This document shows, in pieces, positions 56,393 to 64,000 of a DNA stretch of 64,000 bases (position 1 is its first letter; the number at the start of each line of letters is the position of its first letter). A program made the position numbers and the translations under genes. The notes beneath the pieces are model-generated. The model did not search any database and was not told the DNA's origin. It saw only the letters and a program-made list of their open reading frames with translations. The DNA lies in the NCBI RefSeq assembly GCF_004803475.1, contig NZ_SRKY01000002.1, forward strand, positions 904,855 through 968,854. Reading direction: 5' to 3'. The stretch comes from Aliishimia ponticola. Lineage in GTDB: Bacteria > Pseudomonadota > Alphaproteobacteria > Rhodobacterales > Rhodobacteraceae.

Positions 56393-56409
56393 GTAACATG
56401 GGTTTGACG
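56393..56409 (-). promoter_or_regulatory. possible Pho box upstream of phoX
   Basis: On the minus strand CGTCAAACCCATGTTAC contains two GTCA/GTTA half-sites whose starts are spaced 11 bases, as in a PhoB direct repeat. Only one pair is present and each half-site has a mismatch to CTGTCAT. Confidence 0.35.
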
Positions 56410-56465
56410 CCGCAGGTCGAAAAACCGCGGGAATGGTCCATTCGCGCCGGCAAGCGTCTTTGATG

Positions 56466-57137
56466 TCAGGACTGCGTCTCTGCCGGGCAGGGGCCGAAAA
56501 CGCGTTCGAAGCTCTGGCGCAAAGCGACGTCCACATCGTCCATCGTGACCGGCAGACCCAGATCGACAAGGCTGGTGACGCCGTGATCGCTGATGCCGCA
56601 GGGCACGATGCCGGAGAAATGCTCCAGATCGGGTTCGACATTGATGGAAATGCCGTGAAAGCTGACCCATTTGCGCATCCGAATGCCGATGGCCGCGATC
56701 TTGTCCTCGGCGGGTTGCCCATCGGGCAGGGCGGGCTTGTCCGGCCGTTCGATCCAGACGCCGACGCGCCCCTCGCGGATATGGCCGCGCAGATTGAAAC
56801 TGGCGAGCATGTCGATGATCCAGCCTTCGAGTTGCTGCACGAAAACCCGGACATCGCGGCCGCGACGGCCCACATCCAGCATCACATAGGCGACCCGCTG
56901 GCCCGGCCCATGATAGGTATACTGCCCGCCGCGCCGCGCTTGATAGACGGGAAAGCGGTCGGGATCGGTCAGGTCTTCGGGCTGGGCAGAGGTGCCTGCG
57001 GTATATAGCGGCGGATGTTCCAGCAGCCAGATGCATTCATCCGCCTCTCCGGCGGCGATGGCATTGCTGCGCGCTTCCATGAAGGCCAGCGCGTCCTCAT
57101 AGCTGGTGTGACCGGGGGAGTTGATCCATTCTACCAT
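56466..57137 (-). CDS. lipB: octanoyl-ACP:protein transferase
   Basis: LipB attaches octanoyl groups to lipoyl domains, the first step of lipoic acid synthesis. The 223-residue product has the typical [20 protein letters not shown] segment. The catalytic Lys lies in [10 protein letters not shown], and the Cys in [14 protein letters not shown]. Length is usual. It is separate from lipA. It is oriented with phoX but divided from it by about 135 bases, so joint transcription is uncertain. Confidence 0.95.
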   Translation of the reverse strand: MVEWINSPGHTSYEDALAFMEARSNAIAAGEADECIWLLEHPPLYTAGTSAQPEDLTDPDRFPVYQARRGGQYTYHGPGQRVAYVMLDVGRRGRDVRVFVQQLEGWIIDMLASFNLRGHIREGRVGVWIERPDKPALPDGQPAEDKIAAIGIRMRKWVSFHGISINVEPDLEHFSGIVPCGISDHGVTSLVDLGLPVTMDDVDVALRQSFERVFGPCPAETQS

Positions 57138-57414
57138 GCCTGTGCCTCGTGAGATTGGGGCAGGACGGGGCGTTGGGACCGGGCCGCCATGGCGTGCCTG
57201 TCACGCGGCATCAAATGCGAGAGGCTGTGTTCCACCTGAGTATCCGTCCATACGCTCTGCGGCTGTCGCGGCGCGCCGGTGCGGCGCAGTGCCGGCCCTT
57301 CCTGCCAGAGCGTGCGACGTCAGACAAGCGCCGGGGTGCTTTCGGCGGGGATTGGGCCGCCCTTGCGGCTTGTATCCGGCCCAAGGCGGGCCATGTGGAT
57401 AAGTCTGTGGGCGC

Positions 57415-58116
57415 TTAGGCAGCCTCGGAAATGACCTTTTGCAACATTTTGGCGTAGTTCTCCGGCCCTTGCGCCCCTGTAATCAGGTACTTTTCTGCAA
57501 AGATCATGCTGGGCACACCGGAAATGCCGTTCTGATACCAGACTTTTTCCTCGGACCGGACGGCCTGTTGGTGACATTCCGCGGTCAGGGCGGCGCGACT
57601 GGCGTCCCGGTCCAGCCCGACGGTTTCGGCCACGTCCAGCAGCACCTCGTCTTGGGACAGATCCTTGCCATCGCTGAAATGCGCCTTGAACAGCGCCATT
57701 TTCAGAGGGTGCTGCAAACCCTGCGTCGCGGCATAATCCAGCAGCACATGCGCGTGGAAGCTGTTCACGATCTTGCTGTCGGGATTGAAATTGAACTCAA
57801 AGCCAAGCGCCGCGCCTATATCCTGAAGCCGCTGGCGGTTTTGCACCGATTGTTCGGCGCTGGCCCCGTATTTGCGTTGGATATGCTCTGTCATGTTTTC
57901 GCCCTCCGCCGGCATGTCGGGGTTCAGCTCGAACGGGTGCCAGCGCACGCGCGCGCCCATTCCGGTCTGCGCCAGCGCAAGTTCCAGTTGCTTGTACCCG
58001 ACGATGCACCACGGGCACATGACGTCAGAGATAATGTCGATCTGCACGACGGGGGCAGACGTGGTCGAAGACGTATCTTGCGGGGCCAAGGGCGTGGCGG
58101 AAGAGCTTTTATCCAT
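57415..58116 (-). CDS. DsbA/FrnE-family thiol oxidoreductase
   Basis: The 233-residue protein has an N-terminal low-complexity Ser/Thr tail (1-22), a thioredoxin fold with CPWC (Cys34, Cys37) and the cis-Pro segment GVPSMIFAEKYLITGAQ. This is the FrnE-like branch of the DsbA family, usually cytoplasmic; no signal peptide is seen. The pattern DIISDVMCPWCIVG is characteristic. The 277-base gap to lipB (57138-57414) shows no recognisable element. Confidence 0.88.
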   Translation of the reverse strand: MDKSSSATPLAPQDTSSTTSAPVVQIDIISDVMCPWCIVGYKQLELALAQTGMGARVRWHPFELNPDMPAEGENMTEHIQRKYGASAEQSVQNRQRLQDIGAALGFEFNFNPDSKIVNSFHAHVLLDYAATQGLQHPLKMALFKAHFSDGKDLSQDEVLLDVAETVGLDRDASRAALTAECHQQAVRSEEKVWYQNGISGVPSMIFAEKYLITGAQGPENYAKMLQKVISEAA

Positions 58117-58300
58117 GCGCTAATGGTTGGTGTGCTGTGCCGCGAAATCAAGCCCGGACGCAGCGGAAACGGCGTTTGTGAATAGAATTCGACGAAGAAT
58201 CCTTGTGACGTAAGGGAAGTTGCATGGTAATCTCGGTGGATATCAGCTTTGTTTCTCAGTTTTCAGATTTCACCAGTTTTGTTCACACTAGGAGATTGAC

Positions 58301-59701
58301 ATGAAAAGTAAGCACCTTGCTGCCAGCCTTGTGAGCGCGGCTCTTGTCACGACCCCCATTACACCCGCCGTTGCAGATGCTGGCGACTTCATTGCGGGTG
58401 CGATCATTGGTGGGGTGATCGGAGCGAACGCCAAGAAACAGAAAACGCGCACACGGACGGTCTATAAATCGACCCGTGCCGCGCGTCCGCGTCTTCCTTC
58501 CACGCAGGAAGGGCGCCAGATCCAGACGTCACTGAACTATTTCGGCTTCAACGCGGGCCGTGTGGACGGTCAATTGGGCCGGACATCGCGTGCCGCGATT
58601 TCGAGTTATCAGGCGCATATGGGGTATCCCGTCACCGGGCATCTGAGCCAGTATGAGAAGGATTTCCTTCTGAACTCCCATGCGCGCGCGCAGGCCGGGG
58701 GCATTCTGACCTCGCAGCAGATCGCGGCGAATCCGCAGGGGCCACGTGGGCTGCTGCATGTCTATCGCGACCAGATCGCAGCGGGCAATGTCGTGGTCTC
58801 GAACCCCTATGCAACGCCGCAGATCGCGGCAGGGGCCGTGGTGCCGGGTACGGTCGTGACCTCGGTTCCGGTGCCGCAGGGCACCGTCGTCACTGTGGCG
58901 CCTGCCGGGCAAACCGCGCCGCAGCCGCCGCAGACCACCACCGTTGCCGCCGCTGCCCCGGCAGAGGAAGCACCCGCACCAAGCGCAGCCGCTTTGCCGA
59001 ACTTCCTTGGCTCTGCCACGACCGCGTCTCTGGCCAGCCATTGCAACGGCATTTCGCTGCTGACCAATTCCAATGGCGGCTTCACCACCGTGTCCAACAT
59101 GACCGACCCGCATTTCGCGCTGAACGAACAGTTCTGCCTGGCGCGGACCTATGCGATCAAGCAGGGTGAGGATATGTCCTCCAAGGTGGCGGGGGTGACA
59201 CCCGCGCAGATCGCGCAGCAATGCGCGGCATTTGGCCCGGCGATGAAGGATCAGATCGCGGCCGTGTCGCTGCAACCGAAGGACGATGTGATCCGGGCGA
59301 CCTCCGATTTCATCCTGTCGACGGGCATGGCACCTGCCGATCTGACCGGCACCGCGAAAATCTGCCTGTCCTCCGGCTACCGCACGGATGATCTGGATGT
59401 GTCTCTGGCCTCCAGCCTGATGCTGGTTGCGCTGGGCGAACAGGTCTATGGCGAGTTGATTGGCCACCATCTGAGCCAGGGTTTCGGCGTCTCCAAGCGC
59501 CCCGATCTGGCGCAGGGCTGGTACAAGATGACCACCGATGCGCTGGCGGCTGGGGCGCCTGGTGTCTTTGCGCCGGGTCAGCCGGAGCGTGCGGCGCTGC
59601 TGCAGAAAGCCTCGCTTGGTCTTGCCGGGGGCGCCCCGGTCGCGGCCGCGCCGAAGCCTGCAGCGGCCTCCCTGCCGACCTTCAGCACATCGGGCGACTG
59701 A
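58301..59701 (+). CDS. exported protein with PG-binding domain and unknown C-terminus
   Basis: The 466-residue product has a signal peptide (about 1-26, ending PAVADA), a glycine-rich segment (AGAIIGGVIGANAKK) and a PG_binding_1 domain (about 68-120, IQTSLNYFGFNAGRVDGQLG). A Pro/Ala/Thr/Val linker (about 165-230) follows. The large C-terminal domain (about 240-455) has two cysteines in ASHCNGISLL and EQFCLARTY and is not recognised. It is probably an envelope protein. Its own terminator follows. It is one of three PG-binding-domain proteins in the window, with those at 2850 and 23973. Confidence 0.75.
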   Translation: MKSKHLAASLVSAALVTTPITPAVADAGDFIAGAIIGGVIGANAKKQKTRTRTVYKSTRAARPRLPSTQEGRQIQTSLNYFGFNAGRVDGQLGRTSRAAISSYQAHMGYPVTGHLSQYEKDFLLNSHARAQAGGILTSQQIAANPQGPRGLLHVYRDQIAAGNVVVSNPYATPQIAAGAVVPGTVVTSVPVPQGTVVTVAPAGQTAPQPPQTTTVAAAAPAEEAPAPSAAALPNFLGSATTASLASHCNGISLLTNSNGGFTTVSNMTDPHFALNEQFCLARTYAIKQGEDMSSKVAGVTPAQIAQQCAAFGPAMKDQIAAVSLQPKDDVIRATSDFILSTGMAPADLTGTAKICLSSGYRTDDLDVSLASSLMLVALGEQVYGELIGHHLSQGFGVSKRPDLAQGWYKMTTDALAAGAPGVFAPGQPERAALLQKASLGLAGGAPVAAAPKPAAASLPTFSTSGD

Positions 59702-59727
59702 TCGCCCCACATGGATGACACAGCTTG

Positions 59728-59758
59728 GCCGTCGCCCCATACCGGGCGGCGGCTTTTT
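59728..59758 (+). terminator. intrinsic terminator after the PG-binding protein
   Basis: A ten-base-pair stem (59728-59737 with 59744-59753, including G-T pairs) with a six-base loop is followed by five T. It lies 26 bases after the stop. Confidence 0.85.
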
Positions 59759-59842
59759 CGTGCGATTTTCTTGGGGAGGCGGGCTGTTTTTCCGCTTGTC
59801 GTGGCGACGACCTTTCGCTAAACCGCGCGGGCCTATGGTCTT

Positions 59843-59929
59843 GCGGTCGTGGCGGAATTGGTAGACGCGCAGCGTTGAGGTCGCTGTGAGGTAACACTCG
59901 TGGGGGTTCGAGTCCCCCCGACCGCACCA
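59843..59929 (+). tRNA. tRNA-Leu (anticodon GAG)
   Basis: The 87-base class II tRNA has an acceptor stem GCGGTCG (59843-59849) pairing CGACCGC (59919-59925). It has discriminator A, an encoded CCA, and a D-arm with TTGGTAGACGC. The anticodon loop TTGAGGT is closed by CAGCG/CGCTG. A long variable arm and GGTTCGAGTCC in the T-arm complete the fold. The anticodon GAG reads CUC and CUU leucine codons. Confidence 0.97.
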
Positions 59930-59976
59930 TAGACTTCTCCCCATCTTCAGTATTAGGCACTTCGGTCCCCGCCCGC

Positions 59977-60024
59977 CCGTTTTCTGACTCAGAAAACGGA
60001 CCGGAATTTTGTGTCAAATTCCGG
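59977..60024. repeat. two tandem perfect hairpins between tRNA-Leu and ackA
   Basis: CCGTTTTCTG (59977-59986) pairs with CAGAAAACGG (59990-59999) around loop ACT. One base later CCGGAATTT (60001-60009) pairs with AAATTCCGG (60016-60024). Both stems are perfect. They lie 19 bases beyond the ackA stop and may act as a two-way terminator, although neither is followed by a T run. Confidence 0.55.
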
Positions 60025-60042
60025 TAGTGCCCAGTTCAGACG

Positions 60043-61218
60043 TCATGTCATCAGGTCATGGCCGTGCTGCGCCATGACGCCTTCCTCGTCGCAGGGGATG
60101 AGCAGGATCTGGACCTCTGAGGCGTCGCTGGAAATCTCTGTCTCGCCGGCTGCGTTTCGCGCCGTGTCGAGTTCCAGCCCGCACCATTCGAAGCCCTCGC
60201 AGACGCGGGCGCGGATATTCGGGGCGTTCTCGCCAATTCCGCCGGTGAAGACCAGCGCATCCAGCCCGCCAAGGATCGCCATATGCGCGCCGATCTCGCG
60301 GCGGATTCGGTGCACGAAATAGTCAATCGCGCCTTCGGCTTCTGCTGTGCCAGCCTCTTCCAGCAGGCGCATGTCGTGGGACAGCCCGGACAGTCCCTTG
60401 AGGCCCGATTGCTTGTAAAGCAGCGTTTCAATCTCGTCCGCGTTCATGCCCTTGGACTGCATCAGATACAGGACCACACCGGGATCAAGCTGACCGCAGC
60501 GCGTTCCCATCGGCAGCCCGTCCAGCGCGGTAAATCCCATGGAGGAGGTCACGCTTTGCCCATCCTGCATCGCGCACATGGAACAGCCGCTGCCCAGATG
60601 TGTCACGATGGTGCGGCCCTTGGCACGCTCTGGCGAGAGTTTCCGCAATTGCCGCGTCGCATGTTCATAGGACAGACCGTGAAACCCGTAGCGACGGATG
60701 CCTTCCTGGTAATAACTGCCCGGCAGCGCGTAGGTATCGGCGACCCATGGATGCGCCCGGTGAAAGGCGGTGTCGAAACAGCCGATCTGCACGGCCCCTG
60801 GAAAGGCGGTTTGCGCGGCTTTTACCCCGGCAAGGTTGTGCGGTTGGTGGAGCGGGGCAAGCGGCGTCAGCGCTTCCAGCGCGGTGATCGTGTCGGCGTC
60901 CAGAACCATCGGGGCGGCGCGGTCCGGGCCGCCATGCACGATCCGGTGCACGATGGCCTCCGGGGTGGGACAATCGTCGTGGCTTTCCAGAAAGTGCAGG
61001 ATCGTGGCCAGCGCGTGGGCCTGGTCGCGCGCCTCGTCCGGGGCAAGCGCGCGGGTCATCACCGTGTCGTGGCCTTGCTTGGCGATCAATCGCGGCTCCG
61101 CGCCCAGCCCTTCAACCTGTCCATGCAGCTTGCGGTGCAGGTCTGCGGTGCCCGTAGAGGTGAAGACCGCGAACTTGATCGAGGACGAGCCCGCGTTGAT
61201 CGTGAGTATCTCTGCCAT
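60043..61218 (-). CDS. ackA: acetate kinase
   Basis: AckA interconverts acetyl phosphate and ADP with acetate and ATP. The 391-residue product begins with the diagnostic EILTINAGSSSIKFAV. It has the second signature YGFHGLSYEHATRQL and the nucleotide site FTGGIGENAPNIR. ATG 61218 overlaps the pta stop, so translation is coupled and the two enzymes form one acetyl-CoA/acetate route. The upstream 11-codon extension has no homology. Confidence 0.96.
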   Translation of the reverse strand: MAEILTINAGSSSIKFAVFTSTGTADLHRKLHGQVEGLGAEPRLIAKQGHDTVMTRALAPDEARDQAHALATILHFLESHDDCPTPEAIVHRIVHGGPDRAAPMVLDADTITALEALTPLAPLHQPHNLAGVKAAQTAFPGAVQIGCFDTAFHRAHPWVADTYALPGSYYQEGIRRYGFHGLSYEHATRQLRKLSPERAKGRTIVTHLGSGCSMCAMQDGQSVTSSMGFTALDGLPMGTRCGQLDPGVVLYLMQSKGMNADEIETLLYKQSGLKGLSGLSHDMRLLEEAGTAEAEGAIDYFVHRIRREIGAHMAILGGLDALVFTGGIGENAPNIRARVCEGFEWCGLELDTARNAAGETEISSDASEVQILLIPCDEEGVMAQHGHDLMT

Positions 61219-62603
61219 CAGCCATGCGCCTGTGCGTTGCGGGCGCGCCATTCCTGATACAGCGCAGCAATGGCGCAGGACGCGAGCCGTGCCATTTCGC
61301 CATCCGCGCGGCTGGTCAGGATCACCGGCACCTGCGCGCCCAAGGCGATGCCTGCGGCCTCGGCATGGGCGACGAAGGTCAGTTGTTTCGCCAGCATGTT
61401 GCCCGCTTCCATATTGGGTGCGATCAGGATTTCAGAATGCCCGGCCACGCGCGAGATTATGCCCTTGGTGCGTGCTGCGTTCACGTCCATTGCGTTGTCC
61501 ATCGCAAGCGGGCCGTCCACGATCCCGCCCTTGATCTGGCCGCGTTCGGCCATTTTAGACAGCGCCGCGGCGTCCAGTGTGGACGGAATCGCCGGGTTCA
61601 CCGTTTCGATGGCCGAAAGGATGCCCACCTTTGGAAGCTCCAGCCCGATCGCCAGCCCGACATCGATGGCGCTTTGCGTAATATCCACCTTGGTTTGCAG
61701 ATCGGGCATGATGTTCACCGCCGCGTCGGACACCAGCAACAGGTGGTCCAGCCCCGGCACATCCATCACGAAAACATGGCTGAGCCGCCGCGTCGTGCGA
61801 ATGCCGGTGGATTTGCTGAGGATCGCGCTTAGCAGGTCAGAGGTATGCAGGTGGCCTTTCATGATCGCGCCGACCTCCCCGTCACGGGCCAGCGCGACCG
61901 CGCGTTTCGCTGCCTCTCTATGGTCGGGCTCGTCAATGATCTCGACCCCGGTCAGATCGTCGCCTTCGGCCTGCGCCACGGCAAGGATCTTGTCCCGCGC
62001 GCCGATCAGGATCGGGGTGATGATGCTTTGCCGGGCCGCCAGCAATGCGCCGCCAAGTGCGGCTGGTTCTTCCGGCGCGACCACGGCGGTCCTGATCGGG
62101 GGCAGGGGCCTTGCGCGCTCCAGCAGTTTTTCGAAATGCACGTGGCTTTCGACCAGAAGGTTCGGGATGTGCTGGCCTTCCAGATGGACCTTGGTCCTGG
62201 GGGCCAGAATTTCTGCCTGGCCTTCGGCCACAGGGCGGTCATCGGGGCCGGTGACGCGGGTGTCGAGAACAACGATGTTGTCCGGCCTCTTTTCCGCGAC
62301 CGTCACCGTGATGCTGAGCGTGTCGCCAACATGTACACGTTCGGCAAATTTGAGGTTTTGCGACAGGTAGAGCGTTCCGGGGCCGGGCAGCACATTGCCA
62401 ATCACCGCCGAGATCAGCCCGCCAACCCACATCGAAGGGGCCACGGCCTCAAGATCGTCATGGGTGTCGTTGGGCAGATGCAGCGGGTTCAGATTGCCCG
62501 ACGCATGGGCGTAGATATACAAGTCGCGCGCGGTACAGACCCGCGTCACTGTCGCGGTCTCGCCGATGGCCAATTCATCGTAGGTCTTGTTTTCTGTAAT
62601 CAT
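61218..62603 (-). CDS. MaoC-phosphate acetyl/butyryl transferase fusion
   Basis: The 461-residue protein joins an N-terminal MaoC hydratase-like hot-dog domain (about 1-140) to a C-terminal phosphate acetyl/butyryltransferase domain (about 160-455). The first includes DLYIYAHASGNLNPLH and PGPGTLYLSQNLKFAERV. The second includes MKGHLHTSDLLSAIL, VSDAAVNIMPD and MEAGNMLAKQLTFVAHA. This fused form is common in Rhodobacterales and is placed with ackA. It probably makes acetyl phosphate from acetyl-CoA; the role of the MaoC domain is unclear. The stop overlaps the ackA start. Confidence 0.9.
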   Translation of the reverse strand: MITENKTYDELAIGETATVTRVCTARDLYIYAHASGNLNPLHLPNDTHDDLEAVAPSMWVGGLISAVIGNVLPGPGTLYLSQNLKFAERVHVGDTLSITVTVAEKRPDNIVVLDTRVTGPDDRPVAEGQAEILAPRTKVHLEGQHIPNLLVESHVHFEKLLERARPLPPIRTAVVAPEEPAALGGALLAARQSIITPILIGARDKILAVAQAEGDDLTGVEIIDEPDHREAAKRAVALARDGEVGAIMKGHLHTSDLLSAILSKSTGIRTTRRLSHVFVMDVPGLDHLLLVSDAAVNIMPDLQTKVDITQSAIDVGLAIGLELPKVGILSAIETVNPAIPSTLDAAALSKMAERGQIKGGIVDGPLAMDNAMDVNAARTKGIISRVAGHSEILIAPNMEAGNMLAKQLTFVAHAEAAGIALGAQVPVILTSRADGEMARLASCAIAALYQEWRARNAQAHG

Positions 62604-62903
62604 GTGCCTGTCTTCTTCCCGGCGCTGGCCTTGGGGAGCGTGGGTCTGGTGACGCTAGTCCGGTTCATGGGGTCGAGTTCCCTGCTTCGGTCCCGGTTAT
62701 GGCCCATATTTCCGCGCGTGTCCCTGCGCGAATAAACGCGGCGAACGGCTTTTTCTCGTGGCACCAGCCTTAGCGATTTCATGCCTCGGGCCAGAGGCGT
62801 TCCCGCAGCGCGCATGCTGCAAGCGCAGCATTTTGCGGCATATGCACCATGTGCGGGCTTTGATGCCCGCGATTTTGGCACATGGCGAAGCCCGCGCGGG
62901 TGC
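62604..62903. other. 300-base region upstream of pta and downstream of the aminotransferase
   Basis: No gene is evident. A nested inverted repeat lies at 62847-62885: GCGGGC with GCCCGC inside (62853-62858, 62865-62870), and CCATGTGC with GCACATGG outside. It may end transcription of the aminotransferase. The pta promoter must be near 62604-62700 but is not obvious. Confidence 0.5.
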
Positions 62904-64000
62904 TTACAGGATCGCCTTGATCCGCTCCATCGCTGCAAGGATGTTCTCCGTTGAATTGGCGTAGGAGAAGCGCACATAGCCTTCGCCGTGTTTGCCAAAG
63001 GACGTGCCCGCGACCGTCGCGACCCCGGCCTTGTCCAGAAAATGGTCCTGCGCCTGCGCGGCGGTCATGCCGGTGCCGGTGATGTTCGGGAAGGCGTAAA
63101 AGGCCCCGGCGGCATCGGTGCAGGTCACGCCGGGCAGCGCGTTCAGCTCGCGCACGATGACCTCGCGGCGGGCGTCGAACTGTTCGACCATGTCATGGAC
63201 GGCATCCTGCGGCCCGTTCAGGGCGGCGATCCCCGCATTTTGCGTGGCGGCGTTGACGCAGGAATGATCGTTGATGCACAGCCGCGTGACATGATCGACC
63301 AGCGCGTCCGGCCAGACGGCATAGCCCAGCCGCCAACCGGTCATCGCATAAGTCTTGGACCAGCCATCCAGCATGATAAGCTGGTCGCGGATTTCCGGGT
63401 AACTCAGCAGCGATGTGTGCTGCCGCCCGCCATAAAGCATGTTGGAGTAGATCTCGTCCGACATCAGCGCCACATGCGGGTGGTCCATCAGCCCGGCGAC
63501 CAGCTTGTCGATCTCTTCCTTGGGGGTGACGCCGCCGGTGGGATTGGCGGGCGAATTGATGATGATCAGCCGCGTGGCAGGGGTGATTTGCGACAGGACG
63601 GTTTCGGCGGAGAAGGCGAACCCGTTCTCCTCTTTCAGGGCGATGGGAACCGGGGTGGCCCCGGAATACCGGATCACCGATTCATAGATCGGGAAGCCTG
63701 GGTTGGGATACATGATCTCCGCGCCCGGTTCGCCAAACATCATCACGGCGAAGAACATGGTGGGCTTGCCGCCCGGAACGACAACGACGTTGTCCGGGTT
63801 GACCTCGGTGCCGTGGCGGCGATGCAGATCGGCCGCGACCGCTTCGCGCAGGGCAGGGATGCCATTGGCCGGGGTATAGCCATGATGCCCGTCCCGCAGG
63901 GCCTTGATCCCGGCCTCCACGATGTGATCGGGGGTGGGGAAATCGGGCTGGCCGATGCCAAGGTTGATGATGTCGCGCCCTTCGGCTGCGAGTTTCTGCG
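62904..64000 (-). CDS. class I/II aminotransferase, 5' end outside the window
   Basis: The frame is open to the window edge, giving 365 residues of a protein whose start lies beyond. The family opening motif INLGIGQPDFPTPDH occurs near the edge. It continues with HHGYTPANGIPALREAV, the PLP-contact segment NSPANPTGG, the PLP lysine in MLDGWSKTYAMTGWRLGY, and SFGKHGEGYVRFSYANS near the end. This is the AspC/MalY-type fold I aminotransferase group, acting probably on aspartate or aromatic or branched-chain amino acids; the substrate is not settled. Confidence 0.92.
   Translation of the reverse strand, partial: QKLAAEGRDIINLGIGQPDFPTPDHIVEAGIKALRDGHHGYTPANGIPALREAVAADLHRRHGTEVNPDNVVVVPGGKPTMFFAVMMFGEPGAEIMYPNPGFPIYESVIRYSGATPVPIALKEENGFAFSAETVLSQITPATRLIIINSPANPTGGVTPKEEIDKLVAGLMDHPHVALMSDEIYSNMLYGGRQHTSLLSYPEIRDQLIMLDGWSKTYAMTGWRLGYAVWPDALVDHVTRLCINDHSCVNAATQNAGIAALNGPQDAVHDMVEQFDARREVIVRELNALPGVTCTDAAGAFYAFPNITGTGMTAAQAQDHFLDKAGVATVAGTSFGKHGEGYVRFSYANSTENILAAMERIKAIL

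Noticed and set aside
57149-57418. Plus-strand open frame in the lipB/DsbA gap
   Set aside because: Arg/Ala/Gly-rich translation with no motif or ribosome-binding site. It overlaps the end of the opposite gene.

Overview
The window is about 62-65% GC, with gene content typical of a marine alphaproteobacterium of the Rhodobacteraceae (Roseobacter group). Supporting signs are an hflK-hflC-DUF2065-degP cluster, a SAM-II riboswitch before metZ, a LexA box of the alphaproteobacterial GTTC-N7-GTTC type, a MaoC-phosphate acetyltransferase fusion paired with ackA, IspZ, a DUF2244 protein, and two small conserved-looking genes between glyQ and glyS. I see no integrase, transposase, phage gene or CRISPR array; this is core chromosome with some accessory genes. 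Genus assignment is not possible from the sequence alone.

Layout. 1-2831: membrane protease quality control (hflC, DUF2065, degP with a heat-shock-like promoter). 2850-5223: a PG-binding lipoprotein, an orphan DnaE2-like OB-fold gene under a LexA box, a ferredoxin and an FG-GAP protein. 5233-8556: purD and xseA, divergent, plus a small exported protein. 8743-14173: a NuoE-NuoF-like fusion flavoprotein, ftsY, a peroxiredoxin-like protein, an EamA transporter and ispZ. 14261-17064: an RTX protein and an alpha/beta hydrolase. 17183-23933: SAM-II-controlled metZ, folE2, an Ala/Lys/Pro-rich protein, trkH and an AruI-like TPP enzyme. 23973-33514: an exported pseudoprotease, the glyQ-x-y-glyS operon, a PPDK-like protein and a SleB-type cell-wall hydrolase. 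33618-36906: the tightly overlapped folB-folP-glmM operon. 36913-44353: a second EamA transporter with a monooxygenase-like protein, DUF2946/PepSY membrane proteins, ilvC divergent from two Lrp/AsnC regulators, a diguanylate cyclase and a class V aminotransferase. 44366-50924: a UbiH-type hydroxylase, a HAD nucleotidase, a GntR regulator overlapping tail-to-tail with a glycosyltransferase that carries an MshEN-like domain, carA and yqeY. 51077-64000: DUF2244, a membrane protein, ctaD, a PhoX-type phosphatase, lipB, a DsbA-family protein, a PG-binding protein, tRNA-Leu(GAG), ackA, pta and a truncated aminotransferase.

How the genes work together. Folate and pterin synthesis appears twice (folE2; folB-folP). 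Methionine, branched-chain amino acid and acetyl-phosphate metabolism each have a visible local control element or partner gene. Regulation that can be read from the DNA includes LexA, RpoH-like, SAM-II plus a terminator, a possible Pho box, and several intrinsic terminators. The most unusual items are the LexA-boxed, apparently leaderless DnaE2 C-terminal-domain gene (3505-3968), the SAM-II aptamer followed by a terminator, the MshEN-glycosyltransferase fusion, the FolB fusion with a kinase-like C-terminus, and the exported trypsin-like protein lacking its whole catalytic triad.
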